In this document: one piece after another, positions 31,288 through 44,211 of the stretch
Layout: every line of letters starts with the position of its first letter
How positions within the stretch are numbered: the stretch's first letter is position 1
DNA from: Proales similis
Taxonomy: Eukaryota > Rotifera > Eurotatoria > Ploima > Proalidae
Direction: 5' to 3'
DNA: 64,000 nucleotides
NCBI GenBank assembly: GCA_019059635.1
Contig: JAGVRJ010000005.1
Span: 248,001-312,000, forward strand
The notes under the pieces: generated by a model
What the model was told of the DNA's origin: nothing
Seen by the model: the letters and a program-made list of their open reading frames with translations, nothing else
Databases searched by the model: none
Program-made: the position numbers and the translations under genes

Positions 31288-34200
31288 CTTGAACCGATCT
31301 GGTGAAATGTTCATTTAAATGGTCGCTTGAACGGGTGTCAGGCTCTGCTGGGAAATGAGCAGAACAAAGAATCGTCGACCCGGCTTAAGCGTAAATTTAA
31401 TTGGATCGATTTTCGGACGTTTCGAATGTTGAGCAAACAAATAAGCAGCAGCCGCAGTCGATTAAATCGCGTTAGCCAAATAAGGCGTTGACGAGCGCAG
31501 CATCAATCGCCATCAAGCTGCTTGTGGCTGCAGTGTGCGCAGATGACAACTCTCATCGGCGTCGTGCCATTGATTAAGCTCGGGCTCGAGCGTGAGTACA
31601 AGCCAGCTCCACTTGTGGGCGTTCGATTGAGCAAACAAAACAATTCAAGTCGTTGCTGCTTGCTTTTTTCTCCTGTTTTATCAGGATCTCAGTGGCCGGA
31701 ATTTGACGTTGACAACCAAAAGAAAAACACGAGCGACAGTCTCGGCTTGGAGTCCGGCTCAAGCTGAGTCTTGGCGCGCGAGAAAATAAAGCAGACCGGA
31801 CGCGAGCAGGCCCGAATGCAAACAACTTATTCGGAAAAACATCGAATCGAACAGAATCAAGCGCTGCTTGCTTGCGCCAATCTTCTTTTCTTATTTGCTT
31901 TCATGGTCGTGCAAATCGTTTTTTCGCTTCTCGTAGAACCCTACCCATGCAGTTTGATTAGTGCGTTCGATGAGCCCCAAATTTGCTTTACACGAGAGAG
32001 CAGTGTCGACGAAGGATTTGCTATTTACCGCTTTTTTGTTCAGCTCGGCTCGACCTTCGGTTTGTTCGCGCCTTCTCGAATAAAGTGCCCAACTTGACAT
32101 TTCAGGTCGAGGACAGCAGCTGAATAGACCCGTCTATGTGTGTGTCTCTCTCTATTCGAGCTTATCATGCAAATCTCTCTCACGTCACAAGTAGGGCCGA
32201 ATTTCGGAAACGGTTTGCGAACACTTGATCGACAATACCGCGGCGAAGCACGCATTTTTGACAACTCTAACCTCATGGCCGCTTCAATAGCACTTTTATT
32301 GTTTCGTCTCACTCGATCGGCTTGTCAAACATCAATTTCGCCAATTCGTCCGCAGACTTTAGGCCAGCGCCGCTGCTCTCCATATTTTTAATTGTGTCAA
32401 AAGGCCACAAAGCCTACGAGCGAGCTCGAACACGCATCCATTCGACGTGATTATTGTTTTTATTTCTTGCCAGCCAGTCAGTCAGGCAAACAACGAAAAG
32501 ATTGGAGCTGGATGTTCGGACCAAAGTTTGCATCGGCTCATTTGCGAGGCAAAGCCGGAGAGGCAGCGTTAGAAAAGGAAAGAAAGTTATTGGAGGCTTC
32601 GATCCACTAGTCCTCATGTATTGAATAGAACGGCACGCTCGCTAATCGCCTCAGAATCCATCAAAGACTGCTCAACGAAATGAACAACACGCAATCGTCC
32701 AACAAGGCGTGTGTTTGTCTTTAGAATTTCGCGATTGATGTCGATTGTTTTGGCAAAGCAAATGCGAATTAGAGATGCCTATACCCGTTCTAGTCGGCCC
32801 TTGTGGCTGGGCAAACGAGCTGCGAGAAAGATCGAGAGCAAGAGAGAGTGGGGCAGAGAGAAATGGAAAGAAAGGAAAAGTCGAGCAATGAGTTTGCGAA
32901 TAAAATATTTGCCAGAATGATTAGATGACTAAGAAACGTTGCCTGGCCGCCCTATTATCATGATCAACATCATTCTCGACACCAGCACCGACGGGCACCA
33001 TGATCATCATCATCAGCAGCTTAATTTAAGAAAAGAGCGCGCCTCGCCGCAGCAATCGCAACTCACATCCGACGAGTGTGAGCTCGAGTTTCATTAACTA
33101 ATTGCGGCAAATATTTGATCGATTCGTGGCTGACGAGTGAATCAATGAACAAGCGCCAATGTGAGAGTGGCCCGAGCAGCCGAGACGCTGCAATCTGAGC
33201 TCTACTCTCACTTTAAATGTTAACGGCTTATGAAAGCAGGCCATCGTGTCTCCTTATCGCTTCTAATAGGCAATAAAGTCCAAATTGCACAAGCCAGCTC
33301 GCCTCAATTTGCAGCTTGCAGTTCATTCGCAAATGCAAACACGTCTCGTCGAGTTGACTTTGGTTCGCCTGCACCGCTGTTATTCTTTTCTTCTTTTTTT
33401 TTTTTATTTTTATAATCTTCTTATTTTAATCAAATGCGACCGCGATAAGAGTCAATCGCATTCGCTCTATCTCATTCTTGTCCTGGTCTGTTTTATTCGT
33501 AGAACTGGAAGCTCGTCGTGTGGACATGTAAATCCAGCTCATGCACTCATGCAGCTCATGCACGGTCGGAATTGGGCCAATATTTTCCTCCTCCGATTGC
33601 GTTCATTTTCTCGTCCTATATCGTGTCTCGCTCATTTGGTCATTAGTGAATCAAAAATGTCAATTAGAAATGTTCGAATTCGGTGAGAACCGCACGTTCG
33701 ACTAGGAGGGGCGCGCGCTCGTCTTTATTAGCTTCTAATCCGTGTAATTATGTCTTGGCAAACTTGCAGGGGCCGAATCGCTGAATAGCGCCGGTCGCAC
33801 GGTTGTGGTATTTGAGCCCGGCCCGCGCCCACAGACGCGTGTGCGCGCAGGCTCGTTCATATGCGCGGTTGTCATTAAATATTTACTCGACTCGACTGAG
33901 CGGGCCTCTGTCGAATCGATGTCTATGCGGTAATGAGCACACGGACAACTGTTCATATCCGAAGCGTGCAGCTCAGGTAACCGAGTGTGTGTGCCAATAT
34001 CTTGATGGCGCTGTTGTTTCTCTGCTAGTCGGCAAAAATAAACGTTCACCCGCTCGAACTTGGAACGCACTCTGTACGCTCTTCTTGGCGCCGCTCTCTT
34101 TTACTGCGTGTTTGCTCAGTTGCTGTGCTGTGCCAACCGGCTTCCTATTGATTCAATTATTATTATTCTTTCTCATTTGTGACACTCGCGTATGAATTGC

Positions 34201-34360
34201 GGCGAACCAAGTGCGGAGTTGGACGGCTTCTGGCAACTCAACCAAGAATCCCTTCTTCTTTTTCATTTAAGCGTATAAAGTGTCAGGCAGCAAGTTAATG
34301 CATTATTTGAACGACGAAGGCTGCACAGAGCTATTGAGCAAATCAAAGACGAGGAGAATA

Positions 34361-34362
<2 letters not shown>

Positions 34363-34412
<50 letters not shown>

Positions 34413-34420
34413 AGGGAGGG
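34363..34420. repeat. GA microsatellite grading into GGGA
   Basis: About 22 uninterrupted GA dinucleotides followed by GGGA units. Confidence 0.95.
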
Positions 34421-35245
34421 ACATCAAGAGAGTGAAAGAGAGAGACAAGGGCTGAGAAGGGCCAAAGCCTAAGAAACGATCAGTAGGGCTACCGTCAATC
34501 CCTTGATCAAGCGGCTCAATCGAGCGGGTCTAGATTAGACATGAATACAACACTTTTGGCCATTCATTCACCTGATCATACACACACACACACACGATAG
34601 ACGTATGTGCATACACACACCAGATGAGCGGAGCGCACCTTGTTGGGGCTTGATCGAGCCCGGAGACGTAAAGCGGAATAATTTTGTTTACTTTGGACCA
34701 ACGACTCCAACACCGAATAAGAAATTCATGAGCTTAGTAATGATTTATAAATATAACCCAGTTTCAGCGATTGGTGACATGCATGCCGTACGGGTCGAGT
34801 CAGAGGAGGCAACAAGCACTTGTCGTCCTCGCTTGTTTTATTTCGAGCGTTGATTGACGACAACAGCGATGGCGACGACGACCACGACAGCAGCTCGGCC
34901 ATTCTCTATTCGTAATCGCAGCTCTCATTCAGAGGCCGTTTCATCAAACTTCACAGAGCAAATTGTTTATTAGACAAAGCAAAGCACAATGGATGATCCA
35001 AGCACAATCGAATTGACACAGAAATGGGCGAATAGAGCAGCAGAGCGAGAGAGGAAGAAGAGAGAGAGAGAAATAAAGGGAACAGAAGGACGAGCATAAT
35101 ACTGCGACCAAGACAAAGAGAAAGTGAGGCGAAGAAAAACAATTTGCGTGAGGATAACGCCACTCGGATTCGATTACGAGTCTAATCTTTGCGTAGAATT
35201 CTTATTGTGCGCGCGGGAATGCGCTTTTTTATAAGCGCTAGTATC

Positions 35246-35250
35246 TGTGT

Positions 35251-35282
<32 letters not shown>
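35246..35282. repeat. GT microsatellite
   Basis: Mostly GT with one TA interruption (TGTGTATGTG...). Confidence 0.95.
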
Positions 35283-36803
35283 ATGCTGGAACGGTAAAGG
35301 ACGAAAAGATCGGGCCGTTAATTGAAAGCGTGGGACGGAAGGGACTAAAGACCATCACAAATATTGAATCTAGTTGACAAGTCCGTTAAATATTTGCCAA
35401 GGACGACCGGTCAATTCAATTAAATGGAAACAAATGGTCTACACATTGGTCAACAAGCACGGCGGCAACAGCAACATGACCATCTTGGTTGTTGTTGTGA
35501 CCGTCGGCTTGTCACTTGTGCGTTCATTGCGTTCATTGTATGATTAATTTAAACGATACTTAATTCAATTTAGATCTAAATCCGAAGTAAACACGGCCTG
35601 GACTCACGCGCGCGCACACGGCCACTCCGAGCCAAGCCGAGATATTTACACCGATCTATCGGCCTGCAAGACAATAAAAACGAGAGAAAGTGCGACTGAG
35701 CCAGCGACCTCGACTTGTACACAGCTCACTCGCTCGTCAACTTATTGGTCCGGCTATTTGCACACAAAAACGAACGCTTAGTGGAATATTGTGAACCATG
35801 AAGGTAATCATCGGCACATTATTTGCTCTATTTAAAAATGCGACCGTTTTTGCTTCTTCTTCTTCTCTCTGCCCTCTCATCCCTCTCTCTCTCTCAGTGG
35901 CCCCATGGCGCCCATTTTTTGTACACATGAATTTATATACTTTATTATTGAGCCGACATTTGATGTGATTCGAAACCATTTATGAGTTATTTGCTTATCG
36001 ATTCAAACTGTAATCGAGACCATGAGAATGAGACCGAGCTTGAATGAGTCTCTCGCTCGTTTATTCGCTACTCGCATTTTAATTAAACCTCAGGAAAGTG
36101 CACGTCTCTCCTCTCGTCCGCTATTATATTCTCTCTTGTTCGCTAGTTCTTAATTTCATCTCGATCGACTCTTCTTCTTCTTCGAACCTGGCGGCCAACT
36201 TGACTTGCGCCGGCATGCACATCTCTCGGCCCGTTGTTTTACTTTATTGTTTTTATTGTTGCTTTTTCGCCGCCGTCCTAATCGTCATGATCGTCATTAG
36301 TTTTCATCGTCTCGCTCGTCTTCATTAGTTTATTGTTTGCTCTCATTCTAATTTAAGCCGCTCTTGTCGCCTGCTACTTTCATCCTGTTTCATCCTCGTT
36401 CGGCAATTGGCAAACTCTACTCTGCGCACTTAATTTCAATTTTTAACGATTGACATTCACTGCACTGCTGCACGACCAGCACAAACGGCCCATTAATATT
36501 CAAATAAGTTCAAACAGAAAGAAAGAGCGAGGCAGTGAAATGAATAAGAGAAGGACGAGCAAGTAGGCTCTGCTGGTGGCCAATCAGCGCTCACAGTCTC
36601 TTTCTCAGTCACATGCTAAGAAAGGGCCGAATTCTTTGTATTCATTGAAATCACTTTTGCTTGATTGCATTTGACGCGCCCCCAGCAGCTTCCAAACGAC
36701 TGATTGTTCTAAAGCTCATTTCATTTTTAATCAAAAATTAACAAACAAATCATCTACGTAGAGGGGCATAGAGGAATTAGCCGACCACGATTCAGGCCAC
36801 GTC

Positions 36804-39433
36804 ATGAGTTCAAACGCTATCCTAGCACCGCAAGCCACCGTGCTGACCAGTTCGGCCTCGCCGAGTTCCACAAATCCGTCAAGTCTAACCAGTTCGGCCT
36901 ATTCGTCGCCTACCTCGGTATCGTCGCTCGTCTACCCGGGCGGCGCGATCAGTGCCAACCAACTACTCGCCTTTCAATCTCTTCTTAATCCGGCCAGCTC
37001 GGCCGCTCACCTGGCCAACTACGTTCTTCTAAATCCTGCACACAAACAAGTGAACGCAGAGGTTCGCCCAGGCGAATTAAAGCCGAGCGGCGTAGATACC
37101 CTCAAACTGAACGAGAGTCAAATTGAATCGAAATTAGCGGAGACGGGCGAGACGAGCAACACGCCGAGCATGAGCGCTGCTCTGACGCCCATCCCGTTCT
37201 CAAATCAAGACGGAAAGCCAGAGGCAAAGAAGCCGCGAACTAATCGCTCTCAGCCGTCCAAGGTTGTGCACATTCGAAACATTCCGCCGCAGATAAGCGA
37301 AATAGAAGTCATTCAGTTCGGCATAATCTTCGGCAACATTGAAAATGTGCTCAATTTAAGAAGCAAGTGTCAAGTGAGTGCCCTTTCAATTTGTTTGTTT
37401 TAAAATTGAATTGAAAATTGATTGACACAATTCAAAGGCGTTTCTTGAATTCGAAAAATGCGAAGAAGCACAGTCGATGATAAGTCACTTTGCCAATAAT
37501 CCGATTTCTCTCGGCGGCCGTCAGATATTCGTGCAATATTCAAACTACAAAAATCTAGTTACCGATCCGAACAACACAAACAACCAGGTGGCCAGGGCCG
37601 CCCTCCAGCTCGCCAAAGAGCTGCACAAGGCGGCGCAAACCGGCGGCGCCAACACAATACTGCGTGCCATGCTGCAAAATCTTATCTACCCAGTCACTCT
37701 GGACACAATTTATCAACTGTTCGGTCGATTCGGTTCGGTGCTTAAGATAATCACGTTCACCAAAAACGGCAAGTTCTAGACCTCGTCCATTTCAGCTCGC
37801 TTCCTATTCAACTTTTCTTTTGGATGTGTGTAGAAAAGTTCCAAGCGCTCATTCAAATGAAGGACGCGGCCAGTGCACAGGCGGCCAAGAACTCGCTTCA
37901 TGGCCACAGCATTTACGGATCGGGCTGCACTCTGCACATCGATTACTCAAAGCTGAATAACTTGAATGTAAAATACAACAACGAAAAGAGCAGAGATTAC
38001 ACAAACCCGCTCTTGCCCGCCGGCGATTGTCCGGAGCACTTTGCTCTGGGCGCCGGCGGAATCATAAACGCGCCTTTTCACATTGTAACCGCCAACTATC
38101 CGGGCGCATCATTCGCTGCCCCGGCGCTGTCTGCCGGCTATCAGATCGCTGCAGGTTCGTAATTGACATATTCGCCTGTCTCTCTTCTAAACTCTACACC
38201 TCTCTCTTTCTTTCCATTGGACTTGACCAGGTGGCCAGTTTATTCCGATACCGGGCAAATATATTCGTAAGCCGATTCGCTCAGTTCTGTCAAGCTTGGC
38301 AAATTTCTCACCCACCAATTCACTTTAGCTCATCAGCAACTGATAAACGCGGCCAGTATTTATCAGGCATCGGCAGGCGCAGGTCTAACTGCCGCCGCTT
38401 CACCAACAGTGAACGCCGCACAGAACAGCGCGGTAATCGCACAAGGGCCGCAGCTGGTCGGCGGCGCCCAGCACTACCCGATCACCGTTGGTGCGAGTAC
38501 ACAATCCAATACGACATCGGGTAGCGGTAGTACGGTTGCGGCTGCTTCTATAACGTCCGCCAGTCCACAGACCGCAAACATTGGCGGCACGCTGAGTCAA
38601 CATCACAACATTGGCCAGCAGCCTATTGTTCTTCCCTATCTCCAAAACGAAGAGGTATGTGAACAAGATTGCGATGAAAAGTGGCCACCACGAACAGCAC
38701 ACAGAACGATTGCGACCGAGAACACGAGGGTCTCAAACTGGGCCTCTTTGCCAAGTAGAATAGCGGCTGCCTGCTGACCATGAAGACAAACTCTTGCCCT
38801 TGAAAGACTCTGAACGAGCTGAGGTCTCCATTTCGGTTAGTTGCAGAAATGAAGAGAAATCCCAATAGAAAACAGCCTTCGACTGAGCTTGAGCTATAAC
38901 ACCAACGCTTCGTATCTTAGTCTCTTTTTAAACAAGCCCGTTCTCTGATTCTTAAACTCTGGTCACTTGTCAATCATGCTAGAGCTGGTCCATGCACATT
39001 CGCCCTCCTAGCAGCTCTTTGGTTATCTTGCCATTCGACCTTGCTCTCTCTCTGTCTCTTTCTCTCAGCCTGTCCATCTCGATTATCTGGGTTTGCTCCG
39101 CTTTCTGTTCTAAAATCGTCTTAAGCCTATTGAGTTCAAATAGAAATGCAGCAGCAGACGATGCAAGCGGCTCATCTCTTTGATCATAAACCCCTCACTT
39201 GGCTTTTCTTTGTCTTTTTTGTTCCTGTGCTGATTCTCGTGATCTCAACCTTCGCTATTAATCGTGTGCTTGTCGCCTGGTTCAAGTGGCTCAATTTAGA
39301 GCTGCTCTTTTGAGCTGTCTTGCAGCTCTTCTTACCCTTTTCGACCTTTGTCAATTCCGAAGCAGAGAATCAAGAGTTTTATTGACACTTTGCGCTTTGT
39401 TTTCAGGGCTACATAATGATGTACCAAGCCTGA
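36804..39433 (+). CDS. polypyrimidine-tract-binding-like protein with only two RRMs
   Basis: RNA-binding splicing regulator of the PTBP/hnRNP L group. Exons: 36804-37373, 37438-37768, 37834-38154, two small exons (about 38232-38265 and 38330-38655) and a last one 39407-39433. A Ser/Thr/Ala-rich N-terminus precedes RRM1 ([20 protein letters not shown]...AFLEF) and RRM2 ([54 protein letters not shown], then [12 protein letters not shown]), near-identical in plan to PTBP1 RRM2 and its linker. Afterwards there is only an Ala/Ser/Thr/Gln-rich tail ending [11 protein letters not shown]3 and RRM4 are not found before the poly(A) signal at 39643. Intron 2 has a GC donor. The 751-bp last intron is inferred from phase and the poly(A) site and could hide an exon. 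About 530 aa. Confidence 0.85.
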
Positions 39434-39642
39434 GTGGCCTATGCAACCGACGACAAGGTCAGACCGGCCGGCAATCAGCGCACAGACAGGACTGATGAAA
39501 AACCGAAGCGCTTTTCAAGCAGATATTCATCCCGATCGTATTTTCGGCAACCGACATGTGAATTTCAATTCAGCCGACCATTTTACTGCGACTAGTATTT
39601 AATGTGTAAATCGACTCGATTTAGCAGACCATCAAATTTTGG

Positions 39643-39648
39643 AATAAA
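39643..39648 (+). terminator. poly(A) signal AATAAA downstream of the PTB-like gene
   Basis: 210 bp after the TGA at 39431-39433 and before the DRC6 start, supporting transcript end here. Confidence 0.6.
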
Positions 39649-39961
39649 TGAAAATGTTCCCTTTCTGTTATCAAAGGCAGCCGCTTTGTATTTTTGGCTG
39701 CAAATTGACATCGATGAACGGGAGTGGGTGGGAACGAGCTGAGCAAGCTCGGACATTTAAGAATTCTGCACTCTGCTCTTGTGTGAAGCACACAGAAAAG
39801 AGAATAGGCAACGACAAGACACAGGTTGGCGACACTTTGATCTGGTTGCCATGACTACCCAAATGGAGGTGGTTGTTGCGCTCAAAGCGTTTAGGGCGTA
39901 TTTTCAATAATCGTTGTGCTTGTTGCGTAAATCCCATCGGTAGCCTCAAACAAAAGCCCAA

Positions 39962-42900
39962 ATGGCTGCCATTCTCAAGCTCCTGCAGTCGGTCGATCCC
40001 AAAACACGGCAATACATTCGTTTCTATCGAATAAGCGAAATATACGAAGTAAGTTGAATAACAAGACCGGCCTGAGCAGTTTTTAACCCGGAGCCTAGAG
40101 TCTCATTAGCGGGTTGATGGTCGTGCGGCCACCTGACACGATCGAATGGCTCATAGAAAAGCTCGAACATCTCGACTCGGTCGGAGTCAAAGAGCTCAAA
40201 TGGTAGGTCTTCAGCGCAGAAATGTTTTATTCATTTCACCTAGATTCGCGTTGGTCACGTTCGTCAAACGAACGCCGGCGGACGCTTGAGCCGCTTGTCA
40301 GCCGCTTCGAATATTTTATTAAATTAATCTATTCGCCTCCTATCCTTAAGGGACATGTTCATTCCAGTCGAGCTAAGGCCTGCGCAGAAGCCAGTGGACG
40401 AAACAACCCTCTCGTATATATTCAGCGTATTCGACGACATGCTCGAGGTTTGTGGCGAGCTCGGCTAAAACTTGTCACTAAGAAATGATTTGTTGATTTG
40501 CAGCCAACTGCCCAAATGATCGAACGAGCCTACCGTCATTACAATTCGACCCTTCAGCGTCGAGCTTTCTAGTAAGTCGAATCTTCAGCTCTGGGCCAAT
40601 AGAGCGAAACGCAACTTAATTTCAATCAAGTTCGCTCAAGAGATTTTATATCGTTCAAAAGCGAGATCGAGCTCGCCTGCAGAGCCAAATGACCATCGCC
40701 GTAGAGTACGAGCGGCTCAAGCTGAACAAGAAGCTCTTCCGACTCTGGCGGGTGAGAACCACCTACTTTGGCGAGTTTATCTTCAATTCAAAGCCAACTT
40801 TTTTCAGCGATGGGTCCGCTACAGAAAAGATCGACAAGCCAGTAAGATTGTGAACTCGAGGTCCAGTGGCTCTGTCTTTCAATTCTAAAATTCTTGTCAA
40901 GTCGCGTACGAGAAGCTCAGACGACTGGACGAGATCACCCAGGCGCGGTTTATCATGCACCAATGGCACATGGCCGCGAATGAAGCGCATCAAACGCGCG
41001 ACTATTTCGAGGTAAGCGGTCAGAGTCTGTTGAATAAAAAACACTCAGAATGGCATGAGCATTTCTAACTGTCGAATGCATCCGATCTTGCGTTAACTCG
41101 TCTGTTCAATTGAATCGAAATTTTAGCTTCAGGTAGATTAGAATATTTGCTCAGTTGACTTGAAGCTCGTGTTTGACTCTGGCTCGTTGCTCGCTAACAA
41201 CATTCACCGTTTGTCACATTTTTCCATTCAAACTCTTCTCAAACACACACGCGATTGATGCTCAACATAACTACACGGACTGGATCGGTCCAAGGGGCCG
41301 TGGCTCGTTGTTTTTTTTTTCTTTCAAATTGACTAATATTTTGTACGCACCGACCTAAACCGGCTCCAAAAGGAAAGGATCAAGGTAGAGCGAAAAGAAA
41401 AGTGTGGCCGATTCGTTTCTATCGCTGGCCTCGCTTTCCCATTTATCTTAACTTGTGTCCAGTCCAGTCGGTTTCCTTTTGTCCTCAATCTGTTCGAAAG
41501 CTATTTCCAAGTTGAGACGCTAAACCAGATTGATCTTGTGCTCTGCTTGTGATTGGCTTTTTGTTTTATTTGTTTTTTTTTTGTAATGGCTCTTTTGGTT
41601 TGGTTTTCACGTTGCAATTGCTCATTCGATTTTGGTTCTTTATTCTTCCCAAATTAACTGTAGCGATTGGAACGAGGCGAGATAGTCGACGAACGAGAAG
41701 GAGCATTCAGCAATGGAGAAGCTCGCGACGACATTTCTCTCCTGCCCCGCAATGTTGCCGTTCGGATATTTTCTTTTCTTTCGATTGTCGATTTATGCCG
41801 GGCGGCTCAAGTCTGTCGATCGTGGAAAATAATTGTGAGCACCAGCGTTCTTTGGAGTAAGGTAAGTAAACAGCTCTTATTCAAACTCTCTGAGTCTTGT
41901 CTTAAGCCATTGTTGTGTTTCAGCTTAATCTGGCTCCCATCAGACACAGGTTGTTACCGTTTGAATGCCGCCAGCCGAATAGAATTTTTTTAGTTTGACG
42001 CTTCTAGGGTTGACGACTCGTTGTTCGCTCATCTCATAAACCGAAGTCGCCCGTTTTTGCTTCATTTGAATGTGCGAAGCGCTTATCGACTCACAACGCC
42101 TTCGTTCACCTTAATCAGCGGCTGCCGGAACATTCAAGATTTGAACTTGTCCCAGTGTGCCAATTTGAACGTAACGACCACATCCACGAACAATCTAATC
42201 AAGTTTAAAACACTCTGTGGCTGAATGCAGGATGACCTGGTGAACGTAATCAGCCAAGGATGCCAGATTCTGCTCTTCCTCAACCTTTCATTCAACGCCA
42301 ATTTGACCGATTCGACCATCAGACACTTGTCCAAGTAGCGGCCATTTATTTGCGTTCGTTTTAAAAGACAAACTGAAAGATCGGCTAAACAGAAACTGCA
42401 TAAACCTTCAGTACTTGAGCGTGGCCTATTGTTCTCGCCTCACAGACGCCGGCTTCAGTTATCTGCCATCAGGTGAAGGCCTGCGCAGTCTGACTTATCT
42501 TGATCTTTCCGGCTGCAGCCAAGTAAGTCGGACCACTTGGTCTCCCTTCTTGGAGCCGACCACAATTTGGTTTGTATTTGAAGCTGAGCAGCCAGGCATA
42601 CAGGGACGTGGCCGGCCATTGTGTCGGTTTGAAAATGCTTCGAATCGAGAACTTTACCAGCCTGACTGACAGCCACCTGCAAGTAAGCGAGCTCCGCCAG
42701 ATCAAGCGTATTCGCCAAGCTCTAACAACTAATGCCTGGCCAGTCATGCACAAGCCTGAGGTACTTGTCCGACGTGCAAATAGTCGACTCGCCCGAGCTG
42801 ACCGACAGCTCGATTCAGTACCTGAGCGCAGCCAGTCGCCTTCAGAAGCTCAAGATCGTTTCGAATCGAAATCTGAGCGACTTGTCCGTCAGAGTGCTGA

Positions 42901-43997
42901 GCAAGAACTGCTCCGACTTGCGGTTCGTGTCGCTGATCGACTGCGACAAAATCGGCGACCTTAGCATGAAGTACTTGAGCGCACTCAAGCAACTGACCGT
43001 CCTAAACATGGCCGACTGCACCAAGTGAGAACTTTGTTTCACCCTATTTGCGTATTTCAATTCATTTGTGCTGCAGGGTAACAGACAACGGGGTGCGCTT
43101 TCTGGGCGATGGCATGTGTGTGAGCAAGCTTCGAGAGCTCAACTTGACCAACTGTGTGCGAATAACAGGCCAGAGCATGGCGGTCATAACGCGAAAGTAA
43201 GTCTTGATTCAAGTGAAAACAAGCGGCCGGTCGAAGTGCAATCAAACTTGCGAGCAGGTTCAGGAACTTGTCCTATTTGAACATTTGCTATTGCGAGCAA
43301 ATAAACGAAGATGGGATAGAGATGGCCGGTGCGTTGGACTCTCTCAGTTTGCTCGACTTTTCTGGATGCGCCGTGTCAGATCGGGTGAGTCGACTGTCTC
43401 TTGCCGACGCTGAATAAAGCTTGATTGAGCCGAAAATAGAATCTGAAAGGAGTGGCCAACAGGAACCTGCGACACGCGTATTTAGCCGACTGCCAGAACA
43501 TCACTGATCTGGGCCTGCAGAAATTCTGTGCCCAGTGTCCTCTGCTGGAGAGTCTGGACGTGTCCGAATGCTATCAGCTGTCGGATAATTCAATCAAAAG
43601 TCTGGCGTTCTGCTGCAAGTACATTGTCAATCTGAACCTGAGCCGATGCAACTTGGTAAGAAGTCGAATTGCGATCGACTCTGATCCGCAATTTTCTCAT
43701 TTAACTTGCAAAGATCACTGACATGGCAATGCAGTATTTGTGCGGAGTGTGCGTCTACCTCCAGAACGTGAACCTGTCCTATTGCCCCCTGCTGACGTGA
43801 GTTGTTAACTTTTGTTTTGTCTGACACTTTGATCTGAGCATGCGCTTGCTTTTAGCGACAAAAGTCTCAAGTACATTAGGAAAGGATGCAAGCACATGAA
43901 GCTGATCACCGTGATTGGCTGCGATGCCATCTCACGAGACTCGATTCAGAAAATTCAAGAGCGCTTTTGTAAAATTCAATATCAAGATTCTTATTAG
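39962..43997 (+). CDS. FBXL13: F-box/LRR protein 13, dynein regulatory complex subunit 6
   Basis: Axonemal nexin-dynein regulatory complex subunit DRC6. Modelled as one gene of more than 15 exons. 5' exons encode a DPY-30/RII-alpha-like segment (YRISEIYESLISGLMVVRPP, then DTIEWLIEKLE) and helical IQ/SFI1-like repeats with paired aromatics (FRLWRRWVRYRKDR; MHQWHMAANEAHQTRDYFE). An intron of about 650 bp joins DYFE in phase 0 to RLERGEIVDEREG and the F-box (ISLLPRNVAVRIFSFLSIVD, then CRAAQVCRSWK). About 14 leucine-rich repeats of the cysteine-containing type follow (LNLSQCANL, LSVAYCSRLTD, LNMADCTKVTD, LNLTNCVRITG, LDVSECYQLSD, VNLSYCPLLTD), ending KIQYQDSY. The alternative is two adjacent genes, but DRC6 family architecture and phase favour one. 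Other introns are about 50-70 bp. Confidence 0.87.
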
Positions 43998-44065
43998 CGG
44001 CCATGGACCACTCGTGCCCTTCCCAGATCATGTCGTTTGTACGCTCGTTGGTGCATTTGATTTTG

Positions 44066-44071
44066 TTTATT
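44066..44071 (-). terminator. poly(A) signal of HADHB
   Basis: TTTATT on the plus strand, about 140 bp past the HADHB stop. It lies inside the FBXL13 3'UTR, so the two 3' ends overlap. Confidence 0.5.
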
Positions 44072-44158
44072 TTTGAAGTGATTTCTCTTTTTTGGCGATG
44101 GTCACTTGATGATGAAAATTGTGATTTGCTTACGATTTATATATAAATTAAGGAAGAG

Positions 44159-44164
44159 AATAAA
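44159..44164 (+). terminator. poly(A) signal AATAAA of FBXL13
   Basis: 162 bp after the FBXL13 stop and 48 bp from the HADHB stop on the other strand. Confidence 0.65.
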
Positions 44165-44211
44165 ATTAATATTCGTTCAAGTCAATGAACAAGCTGGCAC
44201 GCGCAAATAGC

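Larger units (their letters stand above)
31290..36803. other. 5.5-kb gene-free block upstream of the PTB-like gene
   Basis: The longest interval without a supportable exon. Open frames here are short, low-complexity or lack splice continuity. Contains a GA run grading into GGGA (34363-34420), a GT run (about 35246-35282), CA near 34581, GA-rich (35045-35075) and pyrimidine-rich tracts. By contrast with the 100-300 bp spacers elsewhere, this is a candidate cis-regulatory domain for the PTB-like gene. Confidence 0.55.

Noticed and set aside
31771-32097. 108-codon frame with a hydrophobic stretch
   Set aside because: Single isolated hydrophobic segment, no conserved motif, composition like the surrounding non-coding DNA.
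33803-34195. 130-codon frame in the gene-free block
   Set aside because: Mixed Arg/Cys composition typical of random frames; no splice continuity.
41012-41096. A 37-bp intron and short terminal exon ending the DRC6 5' part as a separate gene
   Set aside because: Intron too short, and the phase-0 joint DYFE-RLERGE to the F-box exon fits the DRC6 family better.
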